Shown one piece after another: positions 36,965 through 49,129 of a stretch of 64,000 bases of DNA. Numbering within the stretch: position 1 is the first letter of the stretch; each line of letters begins with the position of its first letter. This stretch comes from Sinonovacula constricta (Eukaryota > Mollusca > Bivalvia > Cardiida > Solecurtidae), in assembly GCA_007844125.1 (NCBI GenBank), contig CM017561.1, positions 34,562,406 through 34,626,405 on the forward strand, written 5' to 3'. The notes under the pieces were generated by a model. The model was not told the DNA's origin, ran no database searches, and saw nothing but the letters and a program-made list of their open reading frames with translations. A program made the position numbers and the translations under genes.

Positions 36965-37689
36965 GTTTATACTATCATTACTACTGCATGTGGCATGTGT
37001 GTGTTTAATTATTCTGAATGGGCTTTGTATGTGTATAATCACTTCTAAGTTTCATGTAAGTGTAGATTTCTGTCGGCCAGTTATAGGTATATGTAAAATA
37101 TGCATGTACCTGGAATTGGTAGAATCACGTCGGCAAGTGTCGGGTATGTGTTGCATACCATCAAAATCTGCCTGCTATGTGTTACATTACGTCTACATGC
37201 ATCTGGTATGTGGCGAATCACATCTACACGTGCCTGGTATTTGTATATTCTCGTCGGCCTGTTCCAAATATGGGTATAATCTCGTGAACATGAGAGTCAA
37301 GTATGCATGTGCATGATATGAATAGAATCAGGTTTAATCATACATGTAAAACTGGTCTGTATGTGTCATGTAGGTATAGATTCAAGTCTCCATGTCCGTG
37401 ATATTTGTAGCATCAGGCCTTCATGCCCCTTGTATGTGTAAAATCAAGTTTGCTCGTGCGAGGTATGTGTAGAATCACAGCTACATATGCCTGGTATGAG
37501 CAGAATCATGTCTACAAAGTTGTTGCATGTGTGGAACGAGAGCTGCATGTGTCTTATATGTCATATTTGCATTCGTCGTATTGTACATAGTACATAGAAT
37601 CACGTCTACACTCGGAATGAGGTCTCTATGTGCTTAGTATCTCGAGAATCACATTTGCATGTACCTCTTATGTGTAGAATCACGTCTAT
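36965..37689. repeat. 31-bp degenerate minisatellite, block 2
   Basis: This has the same unit as block 1 (TAGAATCACGTCTACATG core), strongly diverged. It ends exactly at the insertion of the LTR-like element, with CTAT at 37,686-37,689. Confidence 0.8.
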
Positions 37690-38400
37690 GAAACGGTTAT
37701 GTACAGTAGTAAGTACACCAGCGTTTTAGGTTACGATAGTCAGGTTAAAGGGTTGTTTACCGTTGTAGTATTAATGACGTAGCATTCGCGTAACTGCTAT
37801 AAAGAAAAGGTTCATGCTAGAAAATTTGTTATTTATTTTTAACTGGGTTTCGTGAATGTACTGGAAACTTCTGCGTTTTAGAAATTCTTTGGGTCTATAT
37901 AAGGGCTTGTTAGCCAATTCAAGTTGGAAGTTTGGACAAAGAGTTTGGACATAAAGTTTGGAAATACTTGCAGCTTTCTTTGTTGGAACTTACGTGGACT
38001 TATTATATTCTACAGTGATATAAATATTAAAGTGTTGGATTTGGAATTATATTAATTACATTCGCGTATTGTTCTACCTTTGGATTATTTCAACTGTGCG
38101 TATCTACGAGGACATTCTACTGAAAACTCTTCAGGGTTATTCGACGTTGGATTATTCATTGGACTATTAAAGAGACACCTCCTAAAGGAACAAACTGTAA
38201 GCTAACATTTATTTTGCATTCTCAAATTTTGTCTGATTTATTTGTTATTGTTTTATTCCGCCATAGATTTAATTGTTTATTAAAATAAAACATTATTGTA
38301 CTAGTTTGTTGCTGGCTTGTTCTTTCTGTTGCACCATTTCGTCGGTTAGTAAACGTGCTATTTTATTAATACATCTAAAATAGCGACACCGGTCGTAACA
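37690..38400 (+). mobile_element. solo LTR of a retrotransposon
   Basis: A 711-bp insertion is flanked by a direct repeat of CTAT (37,686-37,689 and 38,401-38,404) and cuts the minisatellite. It has a TATA box (TCTATATAAGG, 37,894) and a poly(A) signal (AATAAA, 38,284) in LTR order on the plus strand. It ends in CGTAACA, a form common at gypsy LTR ends. Including one duplication base, it starts TG and ends CA. No internal retroviral region is nearby. Boundaries may be off by one base. Confidence 0.65.
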
Positions 38401-39095
38401 CTATACCTGATATTTGTACAATCACTTCTATATTTGTAATGCATATGTAGAGTGACCTCTTCATGTACCTGGTATGTTAGAATCACGTCAACATGTACCT
38501 GGCCTGTGTAGAATCACGTCTACATGTACCTAGTGTGTTTAGAATCACATCTACATGTACCTGGCCAGTGTAGAATCACGTCTGCATAAACCTGATCTGT
38601 GTAGAATACGCATACCTGGTACGTGTCAAACTACGTGTACATGTTTCTAGTATGAGTAGAATCACGTCGGTGTTTGGTATATGTTGAATCACATCTACAT
38701 CTGCCTGGTACGTGTATAATTACTTCGGAAAATGTCAGATATAATTACATCTGCACGTGTCTGGTGTGTGTTGAATCACATATACATGTGTTAGGTATGA
38801 GTAGATTCAAGTTCCAAATGTGTAGAATCAGGTCTATATGTTAGGTATGTGTATAACATACGTAAAAGTCAGGTATTCATGTGCATTGTATTGCACAAAT
38901 ACATATTCCTTGTTTATGTAGAATCATTTCTAAATGGGGGTAATATGTGTATTATCAAATCTACATGTGCATGGTATGTGCAGAATCACGTCTGGTGTCT
39001 GGTGTGTGTGCTAAGTGCTAAGTGGCATCTACATGCGCCAGGTACGTATACATGTGCAAGGCATGTGCAGATTAACAGCTACATATGCTTTGTAT
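38401..39095. repeat. 31-bp degenerate minisatellite, block 3
   Basis: The array resumes directly after the LTR, with units such as TAGAATCACGTCTACATG. It ends near 39,095 at the left inverted repeat of the next element. Confidence 0.8.
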
Positions 39096-40720
39096 TCTCG
39101 ACTTTACGCAATCCCAGAATACTTTGCGCTGACGTGACTTCCGGTCTAATTTTTACCCCGAGAAAACATGACAGCAGAAAACGTCAATTTTAAGTTGAAC
39201 ATCAAACAATATCTTATCTGTAAATGATAATAATGAAATACTTTATCAAGAAAGTGTACTTAAATAGTTTTTCAAGGGTAGTTTTTAAATGTGAATGATA
39301 TAATATGAAAATGTTTCCAATTTTCTGTTAGAAAAATTGCGGTGAGTGGGGTAATTTTTTTGTCAACAAATTTAGACAAGTCATTTAGCGGGAAGGAAAC
39401 AATATTAAAGTGTATGTGTTTAAATAATACACAATAAAAAAAACGAATTCTTTGGACTATATCTGGGGCTGATTAGCTGACAGATTGTAAGATTTTACCT
39501 CTGTCAAAGGGTACAGTTTACTGTCCAGGTGGAAAATAAGTAAAATATTTGTGTTCTATGATGCTGTGTTTTTTAGCAGAAAAATGATGTAATCAAACCT
39601 CTATCCACTGCCTTTAAATGATGTTAAGAAATTTGTTGCAAGCTCACGAAATGGTCCCAATATTTACCAAATTCGACCTTGTGACATTAATCAACATAAA
39701 AAAAGACTTCAGTTGTTGAAGTCTGTTATTGTAATGGAAGTGTCTCCTCAGCCGAACCTGGTTTAGGAGTCCTAGTAGACCATTGAGGGGACTATACGGG
39801 TTCTATTTTCTTCTTGAACTGCTCTGGTAGAGAGACTGCACGTGTACCATAATGGCATTTTCTTCTCGACTGGCTCCAGATAGAATGATAGTTAACATAA
39901 CTGTTTGGTGTAGCTTGTTTAAAGAACCTTGTTTAAATTATATATTCCTAATTCAATATCTGATGATAAAAAGAAAAATCGCCAACATGCCCATATCTCA
40001 AATCAATTGTGTAGTATCATAACATGGAGCGACTTCTTATGAATGAACCCAGTGAGCGGGGTGACAAATATTCAAATATTAAATGACTAAATTTTTCATT
40101 CGTTTGCTTATTTCAAAAACCGCATGCTTTTGTGATTCAAATGTTCTGTCCACATGTATGCAATTACACGTCAATTCACTAAATTTAATTTTGTCGTTGG
40201 CGGCATTAACAAAGATGCTGCTGCATATTTAATATTTCGCAACTGCAAATTCAGTAGACCAGTTAGTTTTGAAAGTTTTAACATTTGTCAGAACACGAGA
40301 GGAAGTGCACTAGGGACTCTTATTTCACATGTGAAAGCAGCTTAAAATTGCATGATGACAAAAACATGTACAAACAAAATGTTTTTCACTTAAATTACTT
40401 GATTTCCTGATTTCGTACGTGTTTAAAGTTTAACCACAAGTGAAGACTTGTACAGGTTATTATCATATTTGTATAAGCACAAATTCGGGAACCTGTCGAG
40501 GAGAAAATAGTATCCGTATAGTCTCCTCGACAGACAGCCTGGTCGAGGAGAAACTTCCTATTTTAATATTACTGTAAAGACAAACTTATGAATATTATTC
40601 TCTTTTTTTCAGGAAAGTATGGAAAAGCAGATGACTAAGAACAGAAAACTCAATTCAAAAATCTGAAAAATTAAGATCGTACAATAGCATTGCGGCATTA
40701 TCTGCCAGTGAACTGAAAAA

Positions 40721-42450
40721 ATGTCTTTGAACTTGGAAATTAACAAACAATTCCCCCAAAAGGTGAAGATAATTTTTCTGTGCCATGCCCTTGGAGTTTC
40801 CACAACAGGAGTTCCATCTAAGAATAGAATTACCACTTCAAGCTTTGCTGTGAATGGTTTGTCATCTTCCCTTAAGACTGAATACCAATCATTAACTCCA
40901 AAATTTCTAAGTCAGCAGAAGAACTGGTCAAAGGACTTACTCAAAATTCCAGAAATTGAAGAATCAGCTGTAAAGAAATACCTTCTGAACAGCAGTGTGC
41001 TGGATGCATCATCTGCCAGAACCTACAAGCTTTCCAGACCCTTACAATTAAAACAATGTGTCCATTCTTTTGTTTATTTTGAAAATGAAGATTCAGAGAC
41101 TTTCAGTGAAATAAGAGCCCTTTGTAACCCATCACAAGCAACTAATGCTGATGACGTAAAAGTTATTTTTGCAATAATAGACAAAATTACTGGTGAACCA
41201 TATGGTGGGTTCTGTACCTGTACGGTTGGGTCTGTGAAAACCTGTGGCCATATTGGAGCTGTATTGTTTAAGGCTGCTGATATTTTAGCTCCAGGATCTG
41301 TAGGGGAGCAGTCTGTCACCGAAAAACTCTGTGAATGGACATACACAAAAGGCAGTAAAGCACATCCGACCATATTTGATGAAATTAAATTAAGAAATCT
41401 GATGGACAGATTCAGCGCCGGAGAACATTGCGTGAATATGAAAAAACTGTTTCTAACAATAACTCACCCACGTATGATGACATTCTGAATTTAATGCCTG
41501 TTAATTTGAAGCCACACACCATCTAGGACAGTATTGTCCTGCTGTACATGTGCTTAATACTGAAAGATTTCAGACACAACCATCGGTTTCGAATGGTGTT
41601 CAGTACCTATCTGATTGGCTACCCTTTGATAGTAAGCAGATTGCATACAGTCACGATGTTGAAGTGAAGTCAACACCCACATCAGTATTTCGTTTAGAGA
41701 GAAACAAGTTCAGTGACAGATCAAGTCAGGACTTTATGTTAGAAAGCGAACGTTTCTTCAATACAGCTAAGACTATGAATAAAGACTGTGAAGAATTGAA
41801 CAATTTAACCTTGGGACAAGCTAACAATTCCGAATGGCATGATCAGCAGAGAGGATCAATTACAGTAACAAATTTTAGCAGTGTTATACGATGGGCAAAA
41901 AATAAGAAATCTAAATCTGATGACCTAGTTCAGGGCATTGTAGGCAACAATACTTTTGACAAATTGAAAAATGTTTCGGCAATCAAGTGGGGCAGAAAAA
42001 AAAGAATCCAAAGCTCGACAAGCCTACATTAATAAATTTCAGCATGGGCTGATTGTTTACAGTGAATTTAACTTCATGCGTGGCAGTCCAGATGGCATAG
42101 TCAGTTGTTCATGTCATGGCAAGAGACTACTTGAAATTAAATGCCCATGGAGTGCAAAATCTATGACAGTATTAGAAGCAGTTAACAACCGGAAGATCAA
42201 ATACCTTCAACAACAAAATGGTAGATTTTTGTTAAAACAAGGAACACAAGATGGATACTATAAGCAAGTGCAAGGACTTATGGGAATGTTGAACATCAAG
42301 GATGCTAACTTGGTTGTGTGGACAGAAAAAGATATGATTACAGTGCATATTCCATTTCACAGTGATTTTTTTTACAATGTGTTAGTGCCAGCCTGTTCTG
42401 AATTCTTCAGAATGAAAGTCATTCCAATACATGTATATAAAACACTTTAA
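40721..42450 (+). pseudogene. SWIM zinc finger + YqaJ-like nuclease protein, frameshifted
   Basis: Three consecutive frames (40,721-41,488, 41,550-42,032, 41,971-42,450) make one protein of about 570 residues. The first holds a SWIM finger, FCTCTVGSVKTCGH (CxC...CxH). The last holds PD-(D/E)xK nuclease motifs as in the YqaJ/lambda-exonuclease family: GSPDGIV (Asp41 of that frame) and LLEIKCPWS (Glu55, Lys57). Breaks are near 41,488 (stop or frameshift) and 42,000 (an A-run). An acceptor-like TTTTTTTCAG at 40,603-40,612 suggests an upstream exon. Proteins pairing SWIM with YqaJ are multicopy in many invertebrates. A role in excision or replication of the element is inference. Confidence 0.65.
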
Positions 42451-42705
42451 TAAAGAGAATACCCAACTATGCAATTCCTAACCCCACTTTCTTAATTAAG
42501 TTACTGATTACACATTCTGTATTTGTAAACTTAGACAATCAGTTTCTACAAATTCCAGTCAAAGCTGCATATTTTATAAAGAATTGTTATTTGTTTATAT
42601 ATATCAAGATCAAGTTATGTTTAAGTACCCTTTATTTTTATCGTCGTGTAATTCAGCAAGCGTAACATGGTGCTGTTTTCTTAATGAGAACTCTCTAGTA
42701 CTAAC

Positions 42706-42999
42706 TTACCACCAACAAAATGCTAGGGAGCATACACGAGAATGGGGTTTCGGCTCAAATGGATGGACCTTCCCATCAGACGAGATGATGCCACGTCTTA
42801 TCCTGTCCAGCCATAACTGTCCGCGTCTTGTGTCTTTGAGAAACATGTAAAACGAAACCTTTAACCCCATTTTGTTGCAACGTCCTCTTGAATTGGAGCA
42901 CCCTGGGAGGCAGCAGAAATCACCAACAGATCCCTTATATTTGCCATGAATTCTTGGGGAACGGGCAGGATGTATCCATGTATCCGTATCTTCACTCAT
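42706..42999 (-). CDS. THAP-type zinc finger ORF, one ligand lost
   Basis: A 97-codon ORF on the minus strand carries the THAP pattern: CCLPGC at residues 29-34, a Trp at 63 in GQLWLDRIRRG, then FEPKPHSRVCS. The final zinc-binding His, expected two residues after the last Cys, is replaced (VCSLAF), so the finger may be dead or the end frameshifted. THAP domains bind DNA in P-element, Kolobok and other transposases. Here it lies inside the TIR element, opposite in strand to the nuclease gene. Confidence 0.6.
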   Translation of the reverse strand: MSEDTDTWIHPARSPRIHGKYKGSVGDFCCLPGCSNSRGRCNKMGLKVSFYMFLKDTRRGQLWLDRIRRGIISSDGKVHPFEPKPHSRVCSLAFCWW

Positions 43000-43734
43000 G
43001 ATATCCTGAATGTGAAAAATGAAATAAATTATTAAAATTATTTAGAGGTTTCGTAATAGTCAGAAACCATCATATTATTATTAAATAGCCATAGAACAAA
43101 AAATAACACTTATTTACAATGATTAATTAAACAGGGTTTTTCAGCATGTCTCACAGCCCTGTTCTGAGGCCTGCAGCTCTGTATTACTTTCAGAAACTGC
43201 AAGCATGTCAAATTAAGCTGTAGAGCAAAAGATATATGTTAAAATTGAAGAACTGACTTGATTTGTTGATACTTTCCCTCAAATTTGCCTGTTTACTGCG
43301 TAATAAATTCCAACTTTGGGCAGGGGCCTTTTCACCCACAATTCCTGTTAACAATATGAAAACTCATATTTTAGAAGAAGTTGCACTTCTTAAGATTAAA
43401 ATGTAAACAAATTTTAATTGCACTTTCTATTTTAAAATAATTTAAAACGATGACAATCCACACAGTAAATTATCTACCCATTACCCCACCCACTAGTTTG
43501 TTGTGATTTTCTTTGGTTGGTGAGTTAAAATTTCAGTGAAATCAGCGTTATCTGATTGATAATAATTTATTAATAGTAAATGAGCTCATTTTGCTCGGTT
43601 ATATACTTACGCATGTATTAAAATAGCTCAGATATCGTGTAAATTTTCTATTGTCCTTGCAGTTGACGGTGTTTTTCCAAACCGGAAGTCACGTCAGAAG
43701 TGAAGCATTATGGGATCGCGAAAATATCCGAATG

Positions 43735-44335
43735 AGTAGAATAATGTCTACACGGTTATTGCATGTGTATGATCACGTCTGGGTGTGCCTGGTGTGTGTA
43801 TAATAACTTCTGCATGTACCTGGCATGTATAGATTCACGTCTGCACTTGTCTTGTATATGTAGCAATCAGGTCTACATTTGCCTGGTATGTTTAGAATCA
43901 CGTCTGTGTGCATGTGCCTCGTATGTGTAGAACCACGTTTACATGTATCTGGTATGTGTAGAATCAGGTATGCATGTGCATGGTATGTGTTGAAACAGGG
44001 GTAATCCTGCATGGTAAGTGTATAATCCTGTCTTCATGTACCAAGTGCATGTAGAATACGGTCTAATTGTACCTAGTACGTGTAGAATCAGGCCTTCGTG
44101 TGATCGGTATTTGAAGAAATAGGTCTTGCCTGGTATGTGTATAACCACGTCTTTTTGGACATAAAATGTGTATAATCAGGTATGCATGTGCTGGATTGTG
44201 TTGAATCACGTCTTTATTTGACTTGTATATTCAGGACTGTTTGTGCCTGACATATCTACATGTGCCCTGTATGTCTAGAATCACGAATGCGTGGATATTG
44301 TATGTGTATAATCAGGTCTGAGTATGACTTGTATA
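43735..44335. repeat. 31-bp degenerate minisatellite, block 4
   Basis: This is the last block of the 31-bp unit. It begins right after the right inverted repeat of the TIR element and ends near 44,335. Confidence 0.8.
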
Positions 44336-44841
44336 CTATGAACCAAAACTATTGTCAATAAACACTTAGCTTTATTTTGGTTACGCAACTCCTCAAAATT
44401 ATGTGCCATCAATACTCTCCATTGGACAACTAGGTCGAAGCAGGGCAAGGTCAATGCCTTTTTTTCTGGAAGAACAACTTCAGCTGGATAATCCCCTGGG
44501 TATGATTTCTATGAGAAGATATGTTGTTGCTATGAAGGAGTAGGTGGCAATCTTCTTGTAAAAAAACCTTGCAGTATTGTCATAGAAAGATTCTATTTCA
44601 TTTTTCCATTTATGTAGCCAGCGAAACCCGTTTTCTGAAGATGATCTGTAAAGCTTAGTACATGGACAAACACCTGGAAGTAGAGAAGAACAAGTAGAAC
44701 ATCGCTATTACAAATTTGGGAATATGTAATATTAGTCTTATGTGTTTAGCTAATATCTCAGGCCCACCAATCCATATTATATTTATGTTGTGGCAAGGAA
44801 TACAATATATTAGAAGGCTTAACTCGTTTTCCTTCTATATA
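44336..44841. other. unassigned sequence with an exon-like minus-strand stretch
   Basis: On the minus strand, about 44,680-44,490, a frame includes GFRWLHKWKNEIESFY and then stops. It looks protein-like but no family was recognised. It may be a broken transposon or host exon. Confidence 0.2.
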
Positions 44842-44843
44842 TA

Positions 44844-46418
44844 CTCAGACAAAAAAGAAACCTTACACTTTTAATATTAAGATATTTTCAATATATCTTA
44901 TTTAAATCAAAACATGTATGTGTCAGAACATTCTACTATCGATTCACTCTACACGTTAACCAAATTGCACTCATGGTATCAGTGGTATTCAAGCGAGCGT
45001 AAAAAATTCAGTTTTTGCACGTGAACCTCGTGCACGCGGTATGGTAACCGATAGTCATTGTTACAAAACACTGTACATGTCTTCAGTAAGCGCACAGATA
45101 AATTCACATCCCAAATGACAGGTTTTACAATGCCGCGATTGTCAGAGGCCGAGAGAAATCGGGCTATTGGAATGATCCAGGGTGGAGTTTCCGTTGTTGA
45201 CGTTAGTAGGACGTTTAATTGCAGCCGTACCACATTTCATGATCTTGTTAGGCGTTTTAGGCATACAGGTGATGTTCACGATCGTCCAAGGTCGGGTAGA
45301 CCAAGAGCAACTAGCCAAAGGAACGATCGCGCCATGGTCCTATTGCACTTACGTAACAGGTTCACACCCGCGACGTTGACGGCACCGGCGTATAACGTCT
45401 GTGCTCAGACAATTCGCAATCGGTTGCGCACACAAAGGCGTCCAATTAGAGCGCGACGTCCATATACTGGTGGTATACTTACGTTACGCCATCGCCGCGC
45501 CCGCCTTGGATGGTCACGTGCGCACCGCAACTGGCGTCGATGTGACTGGAACACTGTCTTGTTTTCGGACGAGTCACGGTTTAATCTAGCCATGCCGACG
45601 GCCGTGTACGCGTTTATCGTCGTAAAGGTGAACGGTTCGCTCCAGTCTGTGTAAGACAACATGACCGTTTTGGCGGCGGGGGTGTTATGGTTTGGGGCGG
45701 GATAATGGGGGGACAGAAAACCAGGCTTATTGTTCAGCGTGGCAACTTAAACGCCCAGAGATACATCAACAATGTCCTAAACGCAGAAGCTATTCCTTTC
45801 TTGAGGAGAAATGCTCCAGCTGTTTTTCAACATGACAATGCCCGTCCTCACACTGCAAGAATTACACGCGCTCACTTGGCAGCATCCAACGTCAACGTCA
45901 TGCAATGGCCAGCAATGTCTCCAGATATGAATCCGATTGAGCATATCTGGGACATGCTTGGCAGAAACGTTCGCAGTATACATGCTCCACAAAATATCCA
46001 GCAGTTGACAAATGCCTTGATCATTGAATGGGACAACCTTCCCAATAGGCTCGTACAACGTTACGTCAATTCGATGCGTCGACGGGTAGATACACTGATT
46101 AGAGCAAACGGTGGACATAACAGATATTGATTTCAAAAACAGAATACTCAAACATGATTCAAATGCAAATGAAATGGTCGGCATCCGTCATTAAATGTTT
46201 CAATGTCACCAATTAAAAACTGATAAATTTAATGTTGACCCCTATGAATGAAAAAACAGTATTTAAACAAATTTAAAACATAACCAATAAAAACAAAATG
46301 ATATCTGTGTTGGATATGCATGTCTTTAACATGTCCAACAATCATTTCCAGATTCGGATATCTGGTTACTGAAAAAAAAAGAAAAAACATACACTGTAAG
46401 GTTTCTTTTTTGGCTGAG
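44844..46418 (+). mobile_element. Tc1/mariner transposon, 1,575 bp
   Basis: Inverted ends of 24 bp differ at one base. The left begins CTCAGACAAAAAAGAAACC and the right, on the other strand, CTCAGCCAAAAAAGAAACC. TA dinucleotides flank both ends (44,842-44,843 and 46,419-46,420), the Tc1/mariner target duplication. The transposase fills the interior. High similarity of the two ends and a single coding break suggest recent activity. Confidence 0.95.
45130..46130 (+). pseudogene. Tc1-like transposase, one 1-nt frameshift
   Basis: The start is MPRLSEAERNRAIGMI at 45,130, with a paired helix-turn-helix DNA-binding region (residues about 1-110, including a GRPR-like SGRPRA). The catalytic motifs are VLFSDESRF, VFQHDNARPHTA and SPDMNPIEHIWD. 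Thirty-four residues separate the second Asp from the Glu, the D34E spacing of Tc1 elements. One base is missing near 45,588, after SRFN, which shifts the frame until the reading resumes correctly to the stop at 46,128. No other break was seen across about 333 codons, the usual Tc1 length. This copy is therefore inactive but recent. Confidence 0.92.
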
Positions 46419-46420
46419 TA

Positions 46421-49120
46421 TATATATTTATGTGCCTATTGATCTATTTCTGTTAATGGTATATACATGAAAAATGTTAAGATAAGTTTAAAAAGAGCAA
46501 TTTATATGATGACTACACCTAAGAGTAACAAACTGTTACTCTTAGAATGCCAATTTAACTGACTCTTTCTGATATTGATATGTTAATAGTTATTTTGTTC
46601 TATTATTACAAATTTGTCAATGGGGGTACTGATAAAAATGGTTGCCAAATGACGCTTGTCTTTACCCATCTTTGCAATGGAAAGTGTCCTGCTATTGCGT
46701 GTCTGTAGCCGATGCCACCCTCCCCAATAGATTGACAGATCAAGTGTGTCTGCAGTACTATGCTTACGTGTGTGACAAGTAAATATACCATTTTGTTAAA
46801 TAAAATATACTAGTATATTAAAGAAAATTATGTTTTGATCAGTATGTCATTCTTTTTGTTATTGCAAGATGCTATCTCTAAATCACACGACTTATACCTT
46901 ATAAATGGATTTCATGCTTTTATGAAAATGATTAAAATACCTTAAATACCAACATTTAAAATGTTGTTTTGTGTCAGCTTTTGATAGTAATGCTTCAATA
47001 TATAACTAATAAGTGTGTTATAGGTTAATCTTTTATATTGTTTACCACAGAAATGTTAGTAAAACCAGACAAACTCAATTAAAATTATGTAGACGTGTAT
47101 TGCGCATTTGGACAAAATGTGTGGTTTATTATCAAATGATAAAAGGCATACCATAAGGGGGAATACACATTAGTAAATATAAAGTGCCTGTAACAATTTG
47201 TTCCCGCTGTTTGGAAAATTTAGGCATAATCTTTGCATAAACTAATTTCTTTGAGTCTGAACATTTACTCAATTGTTAGAGAGTGCAATGGGTAAAAAAT
47301 TGCCCTGAATGTTCATTCTTTCTAAATCTATAAATAAGCATGATGATGGTGGGTCTTCTTAAATTGGTTATCAATGAAATAGCAAATTACCGGAATGATG
47401 ATAATATGATGTTTCACTTAAATGTATGATGTCAATAAACAATAATTATTGTGATCTACCGGGATATATATCGGCGGATACCAGTTTTTATTGTTCCCGA
47501 TATATCTGATCTGCGTATGTGCAAAAGGAACACCGTAAAAATAGCCTGAAGAAAAAACACTATAGTACCGTAAAAATAGCCCCAGTGCATTCAGTTAGTC
47601 ACAAGAAAAGCCGTTCATGCGGAGCAGCAAAGCTAACGCAAAAACTGCAACAGTTAAATAGCTTAAAGCAGTATGGGAGCTAGTAACAGATATATTTGAA
47701 AAAGTTATGTTTTTTTTGGAAAGTTTTCAGTATACTATCAATCTCGAGAAAAATATAGTTATGTATAACTTATATTCCTGAAACCATATAGCTGGTTTAA
47801 AACAAAATAAAAAGCAAATCCCGACAGCATTTAACATGTTTTCCAAGAGGTTACATAAAAAGTTGCCAATATCATTATATTTAACTATAAAACTACAGTG
47901 TACAAGCAGCAATTGCACATGTGCAGCAGCCTCACATCTCACAAATAATTATTTTTCCGATGGTATTTTTCTGGAACATAGATTTTTTTTCTCAGTATCT
48001 TATGGTTTATTTTCAAAGTTGTTTTGTATGGAAGCATTTTTGTATCTGAATTATGTATAAAAAAATGTATATTATTTCCTGAACTTAACCCACGTTACAC
48101 ATTTAAAGCGAATTTGGATGAAGACAAACTGAAAGAAAAAGTAAAAACAGAACGATCTGGTATGTCCATAATCCCGATGGAGATAATGTTGTAACAAAGC
48201 AATAGTATTACCTAAGTATGTGCAAAATATTCATGTAATGAAAGTCTTGGACAAGGGACGCAATCTTAGTCTTGTCTAAGATTTGAACCCAGACCTCGAG
48301 TCCATAACCTTAACATCTTGACCAAGAGCACGTTTCTCTTATGCAAGTGAATTTTGTGGCAGGGATAAGGTTTGAATTTGAAACCCTCCGATCCAGACTC
48401 CAAACACATAATTTCTTTACCACAAGCACTAATTTTCGTCCACATTTTGCTTATTCAATCTTACGGTAGGGTGACAATGCACGAAAAAATACACTAAAAC
48501 AATGGGTCAAGGGGAGATATTTTTAATAAGCAACGCTATATACCAAATTGTTTGTTAGGGTCTGTAGTTTATGAAACCACCGGCATAAATTAGCATGAAT
48601 GATGGCGATCTGAGAAATCCAAGATTGCCGCCAAGATGGCCGCCAGTTCTTTAAAACCTTTTAAAAGGAAATTGACAACCTTGAAAACTGTTTTTCTTCT
48701 TTTATTTGGTTCACATTTGAGTTTTAATGACTTTTTACATAAAACTGTATAATAATTTACATGCACACCACCTTTTGTATAATTTGTCAGTTATTACATA
48801 TTCAAAATTGCTGCCAAAATTGCCACCAATTTCAAAATATCTTCCTGTATTGTAAAAACAATAAATTGAAACCATGTTTTTCTAGTTTCGTTAAAGAATT
48901 ACCTAATGTTCATAATAAGTGCAATAATTAATTCCCACAGCATATCTTGTTATTTTCTTTATGTAGATTTGAAATATTGCCAGAATATTTATATATCATA
49001 TTGGACAATGTGAACAACGTGCTTATTCATATATTATGTAATTCCAAGTTATGAAAGGCCTAAAATTAATGGGTTAGACTTGCACATAATAAGAAAAGCC
49101 TTTTTCTTGCCTACACCATA
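46421..49120. other. AT-rich intergenic sequence
   Basis: Only minor features appear here. Two convergent GATATAT-rich boxes lie near 47,462 and 47,500. A weak tRNA-like B box lies on the minus strand near 48,290. Repeated CCAAGATTGCCGCC / AAGATGGCCGCC-like words lie near 48,620. No gene was recognised. Confidence 0.45.
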
Positions 49121-49129
49121 GAAAGATGA

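Larger units (their letters stand above)
39108..43730. mobile_element. 4.6-kb TIR DNA element with SWIM/YqaJ and THAP ORFs
   Basis: The left end contains CGCAATCCCAGAATAC followed by CTGACGTGACTTCCGGT. The right end, read on the other strand, contains CGCGATCCCATAATGC followed by CTGACGTGACTTCCGGT. These imperfect inverted repeats of about 45 bp sit precisely at the edges of minisatellite blocks 3 and 4. Inside are a plus-strand SWIM-finger/YqaJ-nuclease gene and a minus-strand THAP domain. I could not resolve a target-site duplication. The superfamily is not recognised; no DDE transposase motif was seen. Confidence 0.6.

Noticed and set aside
48240..48420. Possible SINE with a weak B box
   Set aside because: Only a short tRNA-like word is visible, and no body, tail or target duplication was found.
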